The position numbers and the translations under genes are program-made. Shown here piece after piece: positions 30,661 through 41,104 of a stretch of 64,000 bases of DNA. Each line of letters opens with the position of its first letter. The stretch's first letter is position 1. The DNA lies in assembly GCA_024206335.1 (NCBI GenBank), contig JAAGZL010000824.1, positions 1-64,000 on the forward strand, given 5' to 3'. Source of the DNA: Gammaproteobacteria bacterium. GTDB lineage: Bacteria > Pseudomonadota > Gammaproteobacteria > Chromatiales > Chromatiaceae. A model generated the notes under the pieces. That model made no database searches and was not told the origin of the DNA. It saw only the letters and a list, made by a program, of their open reading frames with translations.

Positions 30661-30855
30661 CTAGTCCGCTTCCTCAATCCATGCCGCCTGGATCGCCTCC
30701 AGGATCTTTTCACCACACCGCTCCGGGTCATCATCAAACTCCGGCAGACCCATCACCCAGTTGCGCAGATCCACAAAGTTGACGGTGCACGGATCCACAT
30801 CCGGGTTGGCGTCATACAGCTCGATGGCGATATCTTGTACCTCTGTCCACTTCAC
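30661..30855 (-). CDS. iscX: Fe-S assembly protein IscX
   Basis: A 64-residue acidic protein, the family length. It binds IscS and iron and modulates cluster assembly. Motifs [29 protein letters not shown] and [20 protein letters not shown] are characteristic. The GTG at 30855 follows GAGGGGGGTG and begins the conserved sequence; a longer frame from 30930 overlaps fdx without support. Last gene of the isc set. Confidence 0.93.
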   Translation of the reverse strand: MKWTEVQDIAIELYDANPDVDPCTVNFVDLRNWVMGLPEFDDDPERCGEKILEAIQAAWIEEAD

Positions 30856-30868
30856 ACTCTCACCCCCC

Positions 30869-31207
30869 TCAATGGTTTTCCGATACCATATTGATGGTGT
30901 ACTTGGGGATCTCAACCACCAGATCCTCATCTGCCACCTCGGCCTGACAACTCAGGCGGGATTCCGGCTCCAGCCCCCAGGCCTTGTCCAGCATGTCATC
31001 TTCCAGTTCATCCGACTCTTCCAGCGAATCAAAACCTTCACGCACGATGACATGACAGGTGGTGCAGGCACAGGAGTTCTCACAGGCATGTTCGATCTCT
31101 ATTCCGTGCTCCAACGCGGCCTCACAGATGGTGACACCGGATTCGACTTCGATGGTCTCCCCTTCGGGGCAGATCTCGGCATGGGGTAGGAACTTTATCT
31201 TTGGCAT
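30869..31207 (-). CDS. fdx: ISC-system 2Fe-2S ferredoxin
   Basis: A 112-residue adrenodoxin-type ferredoxin that supplies electrons during cluster assembly. The cluster ligands form C-x5-C-x2-C in ACENSCACTTC plus a distal Cys in RLSCQAE. The ATG at 31207 starts the conserved MPKIKFLPH; the frame runs 17 codons further upstream. It lies between hscA and iscX. Confidence 0.95.
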   Translation of the reverse strand: MPKIKFLPHAEICPEGETIEVESGVTICEAALEHGIEIEHACENSCACTTCHVIVREGFDSLEESDELEDDMLDKAWGLEPESRLSCQAEVADEDLVVEIPKYTINMVSENH

Positions 31208-31266
31208 CTCATTTATCCATGGTTGTATGGGGCCGGAGTCGATTGCGCCCTCTAACAAAGTAACTG

Positions 31267-33138
31267 CTATTCAAACTCTTCCACGCTATGACCAGACATG
31301 GCCTGGGTTACGCTGGCGTTCATGCGCCGCTCCACATAGAACTCACACACCTTCTCCAGGGCCTCTATCTCTCTCTTTATCTGGATATGGTCATCCGCAC
31401 GGGCAATTTCAACCAGTCGCGCCAGCTGCGTCTCAACCTGTTGCCGCTCCTCGGCGTTGAGCAGCCGGTCACCATCGCTGTTCAAGGCGGACTGCAAGGC
31501 CTCAATCACCCGCTCGGCCTCAACCTGTTCCTCGCGCAGGCGTCTCGCCTCCAGATCCTTCTGGGCGTAGTCGATGGAGTCCCGCAGCATACCCTCGATC
31601 TCATTGTCGGTAAGGCCATATGACGGCTTCACCTCAATGCCGGTCTTAACACCGCTGGACTTCTCCTCCGCCTCCACGTGCAGCAGGCCATCTGCATCCA
31701 CCGAGAAGGTCACCCGGATATGGGCGGCACCCGCCACCATGGGTGGAATACCACGCAGTTCAAACCGGGCCAGGGAGCGGCAATCACTCACCATCTCCCG
31801 TTCACCCTGCAACACATGTACCGCCAGGGCGGTCTGGCCATCCTTAAAGGTAGTAAACTCCTGAGCCCGGGCCACCGGTATGGTGGTATTGCGCGGGATG
31901 ATCTTCTCCACCAGCCCCCCCATGGTCTCGATACCCAGGGAGAGGGGATTCACATCCAGCAGTAGCATCTCACCATCTGGTTTGTTGCCGGCCAGAACGT
32001 CGGCCTGGATGGCAGCACCCACGGCCACCACTCGATCCGGATCGATGCTGGTGAGGGGTTCGGCACCGAAAAACTCGCCCACCATCTCCCGTACCCGCAA
32101 CACCCGGGTGGAACCACCAACCATCACCACATCCTCAATCTCATCTGCACCCAGGCCAGCATCGCGCAGGGCGCGGCGGCAGGGGCCCAGGGTCTTACGG
32201 ATCAGGGGTTCCACCAGTTGATTGAATGTCTCACGACTCAGGCTACCATCCCAGTGGGAGCCATCATCCAGTTCCAGTTTAATCTCAGCCGTTTCAGATT
32301 CAGTCAGCGCCTCTTTTGCCGCACAGGCATCGCGCATCAGGCGGCGCAACATGGCATGTCCGGCATCATCCTGAATCCCGGCCTGCTGCATGATCCACTC
32401 GGCTACCACCTGATCAAAATCATCGCCTCCCAGGGCCGAGTCGCCACCAGTGGAGAGCACCTCGAACACGCCGCGGTTGAGGCGCAGGATGGAGATATCA
32501 AAGGTACCCCCACCCAGGTCATAGATGGCGTGTATCCCATCGGAACCGCTGTCCAGGCCATAGGCCACAGCCGCGGCAGTGGGTTCATTCAGCAGGCGCA
32601 GAACATTTAGCCCCGCAAGTTTTGCCGCGTCCTTGGTGGCCTGACGCTGGGCATCATCAAAATAGGCCGGAACCGTAATCACCACCCCGGTCAGCTCACC
32701 CCCCAGGGTCTGCTCGGCCTGCTGCGTCAGGGTCTTCAGGATCTCAGCCGACACCTCCACCGGGGTGACATCACCACCGACGGTATGGATGCGCGGAACG
32801 GCGGTATGATCCTGTCTGAATTCATAGGGCAGACGCTCACCCAAACTCTTTATATCTTCCACGCCGCGTCCCAGTAGACGCTTGGCGGAAACAATGGTGT
32901 TCAACGGATCACTGACCGCTTCCGCCTTGGCCGCATGACCAACCACAACCCCGTCTTCAAGATAGCGTACCACCGAGGGGAGTCGGTGGCGCCCCTCAGC
33001 ATCCGGCAGGGTCTCGGCTTCAGCCGAACGCACACTGGCCACCAGGGAGTTGGTGGTCCCCAGGTCGATACCGGCCGCCAGTTTGTGTTGATGTGGTGCA
33101 GCCGACTGGCCAGGTTCTGAAAGTTGCAACAGTGCCAT
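31267..33138 (-). CDS. hscA: Fe-S assembly chaperone HscA
   Basis: A 623-residue Hsp70 specialised for IscU. The ATPase domain begins [15 protein letters not shown] and includes [13 protein letters not shown] and VGGSTRV. The substrate domain follows from about residue 390. Compared with DnaK it lacks the long C-terminal lid tail. Its ATG overlaps the hscB stop by one base (TAATG), so the pair is translationally coupled. Confidence 0.95.
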   Translation of the reverse strand: MALLQLSEPGQSAAPHQHKLAAGIDLGTTNSLVASVRSAEAETLPDAEGRHRLPSVVRYLEDGVVVGHAAKAEAVSDPLNTIVSAKRLLGRGVEDIKSLGERLPYEFRQDHTAVPRIHTVGGDVTPVEVSAEILKTLTQQAEQTLGGELTGVVITVPAYFDDAQRQATKDAAKLAGLNVLRLLNEPTAAAVAYGLDSGSDGIHAIYDLGGGTFDISILRLNRGVFEVLSTGGDSALGGDDFDQVVAEWIMQQAGIQDDAGHAMLRRLMRDACAAKEALTESETAEIKLELDDGSHWDGSLSRETFNQLVEPLIRKTLGPCRRALRDAGLGADEIEDVVMVGGSTRVLRVREMVGEFFGAEPLTSIDPDRVVAVGAAIQADVLAGNKPDGEMLLLDVNPLSLGIETMGGLVEKIIPRNTTIPVARAQEFTTFKDGQTALAVHVLQGEREMVSDCRSLARFELRGIPPMVAGAAHIRVTFSVDADGLLHVEAEEKSSGVKTGIEVKPSYGLTDNEIEGMLRDSIDYAQKDLEARRLREEQVEAERVIEALQSALNSDGDRLLNAEERQQVETQLARLVEIARADDHIQIKREIEALEKVCEFYVERRMNASVTQAMSGHSVEEFE

Positions 33139-33683
33139 TACAGCGCATCCTCAAGTTCGGCCTCCAGGGCTTCGGCGTCCTGGTGGATTTTTTGTAGAAA
33201 CTGCATCTTCAATACGATCTCGCGCGCAGCCGCCAGCTGTTCCGGTGTGGCTGACTCAAACTGTTCGGTCAGCTGGGCAACGAGTCCCTTGGTACGTTGG
33301 TCGATACCACTCAGGATTGTGGACAGGACAGCAAATGGATCCGCCTGATCTTTGGCCTCTGCCAGCGCCTCACGCAGCTCCATCTGCTCCATCAGGAACC
33401 CCATATCCTGGGTCGCCCCCTTGCCATCACCCATCTCCACGCCATGCAGAGAAAGCAGATAGCGGGCACGTAACATGGGATCCTTCAGGGTCTGGAACGC
33501 CTCATTTATCAGGATCGAGCCCTGCATAGAGAGACGCCGCTCCTGCTCCGAGGCCGAGGCAAACCGATCCGGGTGTACCACCCGTTGCAGATCACGGTAA
33601 CGTTCCGCCAGATCAGCGGCATCGATGACGTATGCCACGGGCATTCCGAACAGTTCAAAATAGTTTTTGGAAAAATCTAGCAT
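33138..33683 (-). CDS. hscB: Fe-S assembly co-chaperone HscB
   Basis: A 181-residue J-domain protein that delivers IscU to HscA. The J-domain HPD motif is in RVVHPDRFA, and the C-terminal three-helix bundle has [11 protein letters not shown]. The ATG at 33683 starts the conserved [12 protein letters not shown]; the open frame runs 17 codons further upstream, where the sequence looks non-coding and contains a short direct repeat (GGAGT.AATTG). Confidence 0.94.
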   Translation of the reverse strand: MLDFSKNYFELFGMPVAYVIDAADLAERYRDLQRVVHPDRFASASEQERRLSMQGSILINEAFQTLKDPMLRARYLLSLHGVEMGDGKGATQDMGFLMEQMELREALAEAKDQADPFAVLSTILSGIDQRTKGLVAQLTEQFESATPEQLAAAREIVLKMQFLQKIHQDAEALEAELEDAL

Positions 33684-33812
33684 GTTGGAGTGAATGGTCG
33701 GAGTCAATTGGAGTTGCGAAGGAATCGGAGTCAATTGCGATAGGTGTGTATACGCTTTTACACAACCTCAATACAATCTACTCCAACCCCAGATGTGCCA
33801 TAAACAGATGGT

Positions 33813-34136
33813 CTATACTGAAAAACTCTCACCACAACCGCACTTATCCTTGGTGTTGGGGTTGTTGAACTTAAACCCTTCGTTCAAACCTTCCTTACCG
33901 TAATCCAACTCGGTACCGTCCAGATATGCAAGACTCTTAGGATCCACCAGCACCTTGATGCCACGATCCTCAAACATCACATCCTCTTCACTCTTTTCAT
34001 CCGCAAATTCCAGCACATAGGCCATGCCGGAACAACCGGAGGTACGCACCCCCAGACGGATACCAAAACCGTTACCACGGCTGTCCAGAAAACGCTGCAC
34101 ATGGTTGGCTGCAGCCTCAGTCATTGTAATCGCCAT
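33813..34136 (-). CDS. iscA: Iron-sulfur carrier IscA
   Basis: A 107-residue A-type carrier, the same length as in E. coli. Three conserved Cys are present: one in [10 protein letters not shown] and two in [10 protein letters not shown] at the C terminus. It transfers clusters to apo-proteins, especially 4Fe-4S targets. It is 13 bp after iscU. Confidence 0.95.
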   Translation of the reverse strand: MAITMTEAAANHVQRFLDSRGNGFGIRLGVRTSGCSGMAYVLEFADEKSEEDVMFEDRGIKVLVDPKSLAYLDGTELDYGKEGLNEGFKFNNPNTKDKCGCGESFSV

Positions 34137-34149
34137 AGGGGCCTCTTCC

Positions 34150-34536
34150 TCAGGATTTATCTTGCTTCTCGGTATAATTACTCACCGCCGCCTTGATCGC
34201 ATCTTCTGCCAACACCGAGCAATGAACCTTGACCGGCGGTAGTGCTAGTTCTTCAGCTATCTCTGAATTCTTGATCTGCTGAGCCTCTTCCAGGGTCTTG
34301 CCCTTAACCCACTCGGTCAACAGGCTGCTGGAGGCGATGGCAGAACCACAACCGTAGGTCTTGAATTTGGCATCTTCAATAACACCTTCTTCACTTACCT
34401 TGATCTGCAAGCGCATAACGTCGCCACAGGCTGGCGCACCCACCATGCCGGTACCCACATCTTTATCATCTTTATCCATAGCCCCCACATTACGCGGGTT
34501 CTCATAGTGGTCTAAAACCTTGTCACTGTAAGCCAT
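34150..34536 (-). CDS. iscU: Fe-S cluster scaffold IscU
   Basis: A 128-residue scaffold on which clusters are built, the E. coli length. The three Cys ligands are in [20 protein letters not shown] and [12 protein letters not shown], with the conserved Asp beside the first. The HscA recognition site LPPVK is intact. It follows iscS by 81 bp. Confidence 0.96.
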   Translation of the reverse strand: MAYSDKVLDHYENPRNVGAMDKDDKDVGTGMVGAPACGDVMRLQIKVSEEGVIEDAKFKTYGCGSAIASSSLLTEWVKGKTLEEAQQIKNSEIAEELALPPVKVHCSVLAEDAIKAAVSNYTEKQDKS

Positions 34537-34617
34537 AATCTATCTCCAGCAATGGCGTCGAATCTGACCAGTCGACACCTGCAAAACCAACCTAAGTCTA
34601 ACAACGTGCGCCCGAGT

Positions 34618-35832
34618 CTAATGCCCGGACCATTGGATGGATTTCAGATCTATACCATCTTTAAACATCTCCCACAGGGGGGAGAGATCACGCAGACGCG
34701 TTACCTCACGTTGCAGTTTTTCGACCACCACATCCACCTCTTCCTCGGTGGAGAAGCGGCCAAAGGTGAAACGTATTGAACTATGAGCCAGCTCATCATC
34801 CCGCCCTATGGCACGCAGCACATAGCTGGGCTCCAGACTGGCGGATGTACAAGCGGAACCGGATGATACTGCGATATCACGCAGGGAGAGGATCAGCGAT
34901 TCACCCTCTACAAAGTTAAAACTCACATTCAGGTTACCAGCTACACGTTGTTCCAGATCACCATTCAGATACACCTCTTCCATATCCTTTATGCCGTCCC
35001 ATAGACGGTTGCGCAGGGCCTGAAGTTTTTCATTTTCCGACCGCATCTCTTCGCCGGCAATACGGAAGGCCTCACCCATGCCAACGATCTGATGGGTAGC
35101 CAGGGTGCCAGAGCGCATACCACGCTCATGACCACCGCCATGCATCTGGGCCTCGATACGCACCCTGGGCTTACGCCTCACGTAGAGGGCGCCAATACCC
35201 TTGGGACCGTAGATCTTGTGGGCAGAGAAGGACATCAGATCCACCTTCATCTCCTCCAGATCTATCGGTACCTTACCTGCACTCTGGGCCGCATCCACAT
35301 GAAACAGGATCTTTTTCGACCGGGTCAGCTCACCAATAGCCGCAATATCCTGCACCACGCCAATCTCATTGTTCACATGCATAATGGAGACTAGGATAGT
35401 GTCATCCCGCATTGCTGCTTCCAGTTTACCCAGATCAATCAGGCCACTGGACTCGGGATCCATGTAGGTTATCTCAAACCCCTCCCGCTCCAGCTGTCGA
35501 CAGCTATCCAGCACCGCCTTGTGTTCGGTCTTGCAGGTTATGATGTGCTTGCCCTTCTTCTGGTAGAAGTGGGCGGCACCCTTTATTGCCAGGTTATCCG
35601 ATTCGGTTGCACCCGAGGTCCAGACGATCTCTTTTGAGTTCGCATTCACCAGATCAGCAACATTCTGCCGAGACTCTTCCACCAGCTTTTCTGCATCCCA
35701 TCCATACTGGTGAGAGCGGGAAGCGGGGTTGCCATACACGCCATCAGGAGTGAGGCAGCCCATCATTTTCTCTGCAACCCTTGGATCAACCGGCGTGGTT
35801 GCCGAATAATCCATATAGATCGGTAACTTCAT
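34618..35832 (-). CDS. iscS: Cysteine desulfurase IscS
   Basis: A 404-residue PLP enzyme that takes sulfur from cysteine for clusters and tRNA thiolation. The PLP Lys is in [12 protein letters not shown] and the persulfide Cys in [14 protein letters not shown]. The ATG at 35832 sits 9 bases after GGAGA and yields the classic [14 protein letters not shown]; the ATG nine bases earlier is too close to the site. Exactly the E. coli length. Confidence 0.96.
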   Translation of the reverse strand: MKLPIYMDYSATTPVDPRVAEKMMGCLTPDGVYGNPASRSHQYGWDAEKLVEESRQNVADLVNANSKEIVWTSGATESDNLAIKGAAHFYQKKGKHIITCKTEHKAVLDSCRQLEREGFEITYMDPESSGLIDLGKLEAAMRDDTILVSIMHVNNEIGVVQDIAAIGELTRSKKILFHVDAAQSAGKVPIDLEEMKVDLMSFSAHKIYGPKGIGALYVRRKPRVRIEAQMHGGGHERGMRSGTLATHQIVGMGEAFRIAGEEMRSENEKLQALRNRLWDGIKDMEEVYLNGDLEQRVAGNLNVSFNFVEGESLILSLRDIAVSSGSACTSASLEPSYVLRAIGRDDELAHSSIRFTFGRFSTEEEVDVVVEKLQREVTRLRDLSPLWEMFKDGIDLKSIQWSGH

Positions 35833-35867
35833 TAAACTCATTCTCCAGAAATAATTTCCATGAAATT

Positions 35868-36365
35868 CTAAATATTTAGGCGCGATCTGTCAGCGGGGGT
35901 TATCCCTGGTTCAAGATCGGTCGCATCAACCGTATGACCCTGACCTTCAGCAACCTTTTGGACACCGCTGCGCATAACCAGGTCATGTAGAGAGATACCA
36001 CTCAGATACTCATGGATGCGATCACTCAGATCATGCCAGAGGTGATGCGTAAGGCAGGGACCATTATCTTGACAGTTCTGGGCTCCACCGCAACGGGTGG
36101 TATCAACATTCTCATCCACAGCGGTTATCACCTCCGCGACAGATATCTCATCGGCACCACGACTCAGCATGTAGCCGCCACCGGGGCCACGCACACTGGA
36201 TACCAGATCTCTCCTTCGCAGACGCGCGAACAGCTGCTCCAGATAGGATAGAGAGATACCCTGCCTCTGGGCAACATCAGCCAGGGTGATGGGGCCAGAG
36301 CCACTGTGAAGGGCTAAATCCAAAATCGCGGTTACTGCATAGCGGCCTTTGGTGGTAAGCTTCAC
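35868..36365 (-). CDS. iscR: Fe-S cluster regulator IscR
   Basis: A 165-residue Rrf2-family regulator. An N-terminal winged helix starts [20 protein letters not shown], and the cluster-binding loop [14 protein letters not shown] carries three Cys with a following His in LTHHLW. In the 2Fe-2S form it represses its own operon through type 1 sites; the apo form acts at type 2 sites. A matching promoter-operator lies upstream. A paralogue sits at 45155-45631. Confidence 0.95.
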   Translation of the reverse strand: MKLTTKGRYAVTAILDLALHSGSGPITLADVAQRQGISLSYLEQLFARLRRRDLVSSVRGPGGGYMLSRGADEISVAEVITAVDENVDTTRCGGAQNCQDNGPCLTHHLWHDLSDRIHEYLSGISLHDLVMRSGVQKVAEGQGHTVDATDLEPGITPADRSRLNI

Positions 36366-36398
36366 TGTCTACTACTCCATAGTGTATCTAATACTGCT

Positions 36399-36431
36399 AA
36401 TATACTATTTCAGAGTAAATCAGTCAACTAT
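36399..36431 (-). promoter_or_regulatory. isc promoter with type-1-like IscR site
   Basis: On the minus strand a -35 TTGACT, 17 bases, then -10 TATATT. The sequence ATAGTTGACT, a short spacer, then ACTC and ATAGTAT (36402-36431) resembles the IscR type 1 operator, which overlaps the -35 box in E. coli iscR. A further ATAGT...ACTAT pair continues downstream to about 36378. The match to the operator is from memory of the consensus and was not scored. Confidence 0.68.
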
Positions 36432-36454
36432 TCCACGGGCAATACTACGGCAGA

Positions 36455-37252
36455 TCAATCGGGATCGGTCTCGCTTTTTTGGTCCATCTTGTTCAACTCT
36501 TCGGCGGTGGAAGCGATCTCACAGGAGTCCAGGCTGGGCAGCTCTGTATCCAGCTGCTCGCCACTCACTTGCTTGATCGCCTCACACATGGACTGCATAC
36601 GTTTATCCATCACGTGAATGTGATCCAACATGCAGTTGATAGCGTTTGCTACCGGGTCTGGGGCATCCTGGGTGGCGCCATAGGCATCAAACCCCATCTT
36701 GCTTGCCATCTCCTTGCGACGGGCATCATCACCATGATCACCCGCCTCAACCAGACGCCCCGGTACACCAATTGCCGTAGCTCCAGCGGGCACCGGCTTT
36801 ACCACCACGGCATTAGATCCAACCCTGGCGCCATCACCAATTTCAATCGGCCCCAGAACCTTGGCTCCAGCACCAATAACCACGTTACTACCAAGGGTAG
36901 GGTGGCGCTTCCCGGCCTCCCAACTGGTGCCACCCAGGGTGACCCCATGGTAGAGGGTACAGTCTTCTCCAATCACTGCGGTCTCACCAATTACCACACC
37001 CATGCCATGGTCGATAAAGAAACGACGCCCAATGACCGCACCAGGATGAATCTCTACGCCGGTCACCCAACGGGTAAGGTGAGATATGATTCGCGCCAGC
37101 CAGAAAAACCTGGCCTGCCACAGCCTATGAGTCAGACGATGTATCACCACCGCATGCAACCCGGGATAGGATGTTAATATTTCGAATGTGTTACGAGCCG
37201 CTGGATCTCGCTCAAAAATGCATGCGATGTCTTCTTTCAGTCTTGAAAACAT
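36455..37252 (-). CDS. cysE: Serine O-acetyltransferase
   Basis: A 265-residue enzyme that makes O-acetylserine, the precursor of cysteine. An N-terminal helical part is followed by left-handed beta-helix hexapeptide repeats: [17 protein letters not shown] (catalytic Asp and His), [10 protein letters not shown], then [14 protein letters not shown]. The C-terminal acidic tail may form the CysK-binding or feedback region but does not end in the usual Ile. Placed just upstream of iscR, as in several gammaproteobacteria, it links cysteine supply to IscS. Confidence 0.94.
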   Translation of the reverse strand: MFSRLKEDIACIFERDPAARNTFEILTSYPGLHAVVIHRLTHRLWQARFFWLARIISHLTRWVTGVEIHPGAVIGRRFFIDHGMGVVIGETAVIGEDCTLYHGVTLGGTSWEAGKRHPTLGSNVVIGAGAKVLGPIEIGDGARVGSNAVVVKPVPAGATAIGVPGRLVEAGDHGDDARRKEMASKMGFDAYGATQDAPDPVANAINCMLDHIHVMDKRMQSMCEAIKQVSGEQLDTELPSLDSCEIASTAEELNKMDQKSETDPD

Positions 37253-37398
37253 GGGGAGGTTAATCCTGACCTGATTCGGTACGCTTATAAGAACTGCAAT
37301 TCTACTAGATTAACGCTCATCCTGACCAGTCTTCATGCACCACTATGTCACACATGAACCACAAAATAAGTGTGTATTTTAATCACCCACCCACGCAC

Positions 37399-39426
37399 TC
37401 AAGAGTACTTATAGGCCTTCCTGAAGTGCTCAAAAATAGCTTTTATGTGTTTTTTATTACTACTATCCAGTACTCCAAACTGTATCCCATAAAAGAAACC
37501 ATCCTGCTGTTCATCCACATGGACAATGTGGCCATTAACAGTCACTGCCTCCTCCTGTCCTGATAAGCCTCTCCCAGGTATATGGATCTTAACATCCAGT
37601 TTCACATCATCTCTAGCATCAAATTTACTCGCACACTTGACCTGAAGCCCAGACATACTTATATCTTGGGTCAAACCCTCTACGTGGATATTTCCCTGGT
37701 GCAACATTACCTTGATCTGATTGTCGATACGCGGAGTGGTGCGCTGCTCACCTTCATCACGCACCACCACTGTCTCACGGTCAGTTTTAAACCTGTGCAG
37801 CAACTGATCCAATTGATCTGAAACCTTATGCAACTCGCTTGCCACCAGTGAAGTTGACCCGGCTTTCTCGGCACTCACAGCGAGCACATCAAACAGCTTG
37901 TTCAATTCTGAATGCAGTGACTGCAACTGCTCTGACTGTTGCTGGTTAAGCTGGGCAATATGAGATGAATTCTCCCGATTCCGATTAATACCATCGGTCA
38001 TTGCATCAAACGCCGAAAGTGTCTGCTCCGATTTCTCCTGAGATTGATGCACCTGCTCAGTAACACGCTGCATGGATACCACCGAAGACTGCACCTGGCT
38101 GGTAAGCTCTTCTATCAGGCTGGTAATCTCGGTGGTGGAGTCAGCAGTCCGCGAAGCCAGACTGCGCACCTCATCCGCCACAACTGCAAAACCACGCCCA
38201 TGTTCACCGGCTCGTGCCGCTTCAATCGCCGCATTCAGAGCCAGCAGGTTTGTTTGTGCCGCAATATTGTCAATCGCTTCAATAATCGTATGTATCTGAT
38301 CAGTTGCGCTTTTGACCGACTCCATCTGACCTGCGGTGACATTAACACTTTCGACCGCCCCCCCAAGCTCCTTGATGCTCTCCTTCACCACACTAAAACC
38401 ATCTTCAGCCACAGCACGGGTCTCTTCAGCCGTCTCTGTTGCCTGCTGGATATGCTCACTCACAGTGGCAGCTATCTCCTGCAGAGAAGTCGTTGCAGTC
38501 AGTACCTGCTCAGAACTATCCTGCTCCTGATCACTAACGCTGGAGATCTCACCAGAAATAGTTGCTATTCGCAGCGAGGAGTGAGACATCTGCGCACTGT
38601 TTTGCTGTACCGTATAAATGATATCACTCAGGACCGAACGCATCTTTTCAACATTTACCAGCAAATCTCCCAACTCATCACGCTGCGGCTTTATGGTGGA
38701 ATATGCCTTGAGATCCCCATCACTGATCCTTTGGGCAGAGCGCATAACAATATGCAGCGGGGTAACAATATTGTGGGCAATCATCCAGGCAATGATACTG
38801 GTGGCCAGTACGGCAAAGCCCCAGATCCATACCTGATTGCTGAGCATAGACTGCACTTTATTATCAGAGGCATTGGCCAGCATCACCGCGGCCTGATTCA
38901 TGGTTACCAAAACCTTCACACTAAGATTGCTGACATGCACCAGCTGCTCCACACTACTATTGGCAGGAGTTACCTCAGTCACTGCCGCCTGAAGCTGTTG
39001 CCACAACACTTCCACCTCTTTCAGCTTTGATCTGACCTGACTACTACTAGCACTTGGCAGCACTATCGGCTTGGTCATACCGGGATCCAGATAGGTTTTG
39101 CCCCCTTGGCTAAGGGCCTTAAGCGAAATACTAAATAGCTGCTTGGTCTTCTCAATCTGCGCTGCATTAAATTTGGCATCGTCACCTTTTGCCTGCTGCA
39201 GGGCCAGATAAAACTCCTTGGTAAACTTCTGGGTCAACATGCGCTGGCGGCCGGCAATATTAATTACAGATCCATCACTCTTCTGGGCATCCAGAGTGAT
39301 TGATATATAAACAACCATGGCACTGATAATGGAGAGAAATAGAAAAGTCAATAGCAACAATTTTTTGCTAATACCAAGACGATTTAATCCAGACAACGTA
39401 TTAAGCAGATCAATTAATTTCGACAT
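37399..39426 (-). CDS. Methyl-accepting chemotaxis protein with PilZ domain
   Basis: A 675-residue chemoreceptor. Segment TM1 is at about 21-45. A PilJ-type sensor follows, with the motif [12 protein letters not shown] near residue 57. TM2 is at about 198-220, then a HAMP domain and a long coiled signalling domain with the tip [20 protein letters not shown]. The last 110 residues form a PilZ domain, with RTTPR (RxxxR) and DISMSG (D/NxSxxG) that bind cyclic di-GMP. PilZ-tailed receptors are known (Azospirillum Tlp1) but uncommon. The gene splits the usual trmJ-cysE-iscR neighbourhood and has no che genes nearby. Confidence 0.92.
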   Translation of the reverse strand: MSKLIDLLNTLSGLNRLGISKKLLLLTFLFLSIISAMVVYISITLDAQKSDGSVINIAGRQRMLTQKFTKEFYLALQQAKGDDAKFNAAQIEKTKQLFSISLKALSQGGKTYLDPGMTKPIVLPSASSSQVRSKLKEVEVLWQQLQAAVTEVTPANSSVEQLVHVSNLSVKVLVTMNQAAVMLANASDNKVQSMLSNQVWIWGFAVLATSIIAWMIAHNIVTPLHIVMRSAQRISDGDLKAYSTIKPQRDELGDLLVNVEKMRSVLSDIIYTVQQNSAQMSHSSLRIATISGEISSVSDQEQDSSEQVLTATTSLQEIAATVSEHIQQATETAEETRAVAEDGFSVVKESIKELGGAVESVNVTAGQMESVKSATDQIHTIIEAIDNIAAQTNLLALNAAIEAARAGEHGRGFAVVADEVRSLASRTADSTTEITSLIEELTSQVQSSVVSMQRVTEQVHQSQEKSEQTLSAFDAMTDGINRNRENSSHIAQLNQQQSEQLQSLHSELNKLFDVLAVSAEKAGSTSLVASELHKVSDQLDQLLHRFKTDRETVVVRDEGEQRTTPRIDNQIKVMLHQGNIHVEGLTQDISMSGLQVKCASKFDARDDVKLDVKIHIPGRGLSGQEEAVTVNGHIVHVDEQQDGFFYGIQFGVLDSSNKKHIKAIFEHFRKAYKYS

Positions 39427-39650
39427 CGTTTTATACTTTGGTTATTGAATTACCTAAAGGCATCGGCACAATCAACAAAAAGTTTAGTTTTTATTTTTCC
39501 CATGGCGCCCGCTGGTGGGAATAGCATCTATGGAGCAGCAATATGATAACTATTAGCTGAAAAACCATATACTTGCAGAATAATAACAGGGCATTGATTG
39601 ACGAGCATCTGTTGCAGCCCTATACATAGGCCATCTCACCATCCATGTAT
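39427..39650. other. Intergenic stretch upstream of the chemoreceptor
   Basis: 224 bases without a recognisable gene between the chemoreceptor start and the MITE-like element. It should hold the chemoreceptor promoter, but no convincing sigma-70 or sigma-28 box pair stood out. Confidence 0.4.
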
Positions 39651-39967
39651 TAAGGCCTGTTAACACTAATCCAATAGACACTGTTACGTCTTAAAAAGCG
39701 TCAATCTAGGCGTGATGAGTGTAATTTGGTCATTCCAAATGAAAAACAAGCAAAGCTTACCGCATCATGCTTACGCTCCTTACCAACATCCATGTTGGTA
39801 ACAACAAGTGACGCTTTTTAGACACAACCAGAAAGGCTGGTACTATTTTTTGTCCAGCAAGGTAGAGTGAGTGAGGTATAGTGACTCTACATGAGCGAAT
39901 GATAACGCCGCTGGGCGGAAAAATAGCACCAGCAGTGCGTATTTAGATTAGTGTTAACAGACCCTAA
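39651..39967. mobile_element. MITE-like non-autonomous element
   Basis: Terminal inverted repeats of about 19 bp (39654-39671, GGCCTGTTAACACTAATC, and 39946-39964, ending GTTAACAGACCC) bound a 311-bp segment flanked on both sides by TAA (39651-39653 and 39965-39967). Inside are AAAAAGCGTCA/TGACGCTTTTT inverted repeats and a CCAACAT/ATGTTGG hairpin. There is no open frame of useful length, so no transposase. A three-base TNA target duplication is known for some IS5-family groups, so a related transposase elsewhere in the genome may mobilise it; that link is inference. Confidence 0.72.
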
Positions 39968-40209
39968 CAACACCGGAAAGAGGCATATAGTCACATGACA
40001 GCATTTTTTTGGAGGTGGGGGGGGAAGAAAAAAGTGATGACAGGGCAACAAATGGACAGAAGGCTAACAATCAAGGCAGAGACAAAAAAGCACACAGAAT
40101 CCCCCCCTTGATATGCTGCCTGGCGTAATCCTCACTATAAACCCATCAATGAGGCCTATCTGCAACCAGGCATGGAATAAAAAACGGAGTTATTGGCACC
40201 CTCCAGCTA
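39968..40209. other. Intergenic stretch downstream of trmJ
   Basis: About 240 bases with no supported gene. It contains a purine-rich GGTGGGGGGGGAAG tract near 40015 and otherwise nothing I can name. No T-run hairpin terminator for trmJ was seen. Confidence 0.4.
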
Positions 40210-40950
40210 TTATTTTTCATCCTGGCCAGAGATTCGCATGGATTTACGTCCCTGAGCCGCACTGAGTATGCCACGCAGGATATTGATCTCATCCCGATCA
40301 GGACGGGCCCGTAAAAAAAGTCGGCGCAGACGGCGCTGCAACTTACCTGACTGACGCGGATCTGAGAACCCAACATCCCCCATGGCCTGCTCCAGATGCT
40401 GAAACAACCCCTCCATCTCCTCTGCGGTCGCTACATCCACGAGTTCTGGCTCACTATCACCCTGATTCAACGAGCCGACATAGAGCTCATATGCGAGAAC
40501 CTGCACTGCCTGGGATAGATTGAGTGAGCTGTACTCCTCATTGGCAGGGATATGCACCAGCCGATGACAGCGGTCCAGTTCGGCATTGGATAGCCCGGAG
40601 CTTTCACGCCCAAAGATCAGTGCAACCTCACCCTGCCCCGCCTCATACAGCAACTGTTCGGCACAGGCCTTGGGGGCAACCTGCGGCCATTTCACACTAC
40701 GCAGCCTGGCACTGGCTCCAACCACCATACGGCACCCCTGCAGCGCCTCATCTAGGGATTCGCACACCTGAGCCTGCTGCAACAGATCATGGGCACCAGA
40801 CGCCCGATCCGTAGCCTCAGAACTGGGATAGTGCCTGGGCCGCACCAGATAGAGGTGCTGTAGGCACATATTTTTCATGGCGCGCGCTACCGCGCCAATA
40901 TTTCCTGGATGGGTGGTGCCGATCAGAACAACTCGTATATTACTAAGCAT
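40210..40950 (-). CDS. trmJ: tRNA (cytidine/uridine-2'-O-)-methyltransferase TrmJ
   Basis: A 246-residue SPOUT-family methyltransferase that 2'-O-methylates position 32 of several tRNAs. Motifs IGTTHPGNIGAVARAMKNM (N terminus), ALIFGRESSGLSN and IPANEEYSSLNLSQAVQVLAYE (the knotted cofactor site) are clear. It is divergent from suhB with a 154-bp gap, a conserved pairing in gammaproteobacteria. Confidence 0.93.
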   Translation of the reverse strand: MLSNIRVVLIGTTHPGNIGAVARAMKNMCLQHLYLVRPRHYPSSEATDRASGAHDLLQQAQVCESLDEALQGCRMVVGASARLRSVKWPQVAPKACAEQLLYEAGQGEVALIFGRESSGLSNAELDRCHRLVHIPANEEYSSLNLSQAVQVLAYELYVGSLNQGDSEPELVDVATAEEMEGLFQHLEQAMGDVGFSDPRQSGKLQRRLRRLFLRARPDRDEINILRGILSAAQGRKSMRISGQDEK

Positions 40951-41104
40951 GGTGGCGAAGATTACAGCATAAGAAACATGAAGTCATAAAACTCAGATTA
41001 AGTTAATGGAAGCTAACAACTATTGCAGCACCGGGTCAATAATGACCATATTTATTGCTGAAAACCCTTTAAACTACCATGCCGTTGCTGTATCTTTGCC
41101 GCCC

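Noticed and set aside
40015..40030. G-rich tract as a possible G-quadruplex
   Set aside because: Only one long G-run is present; four separated runs are needed.
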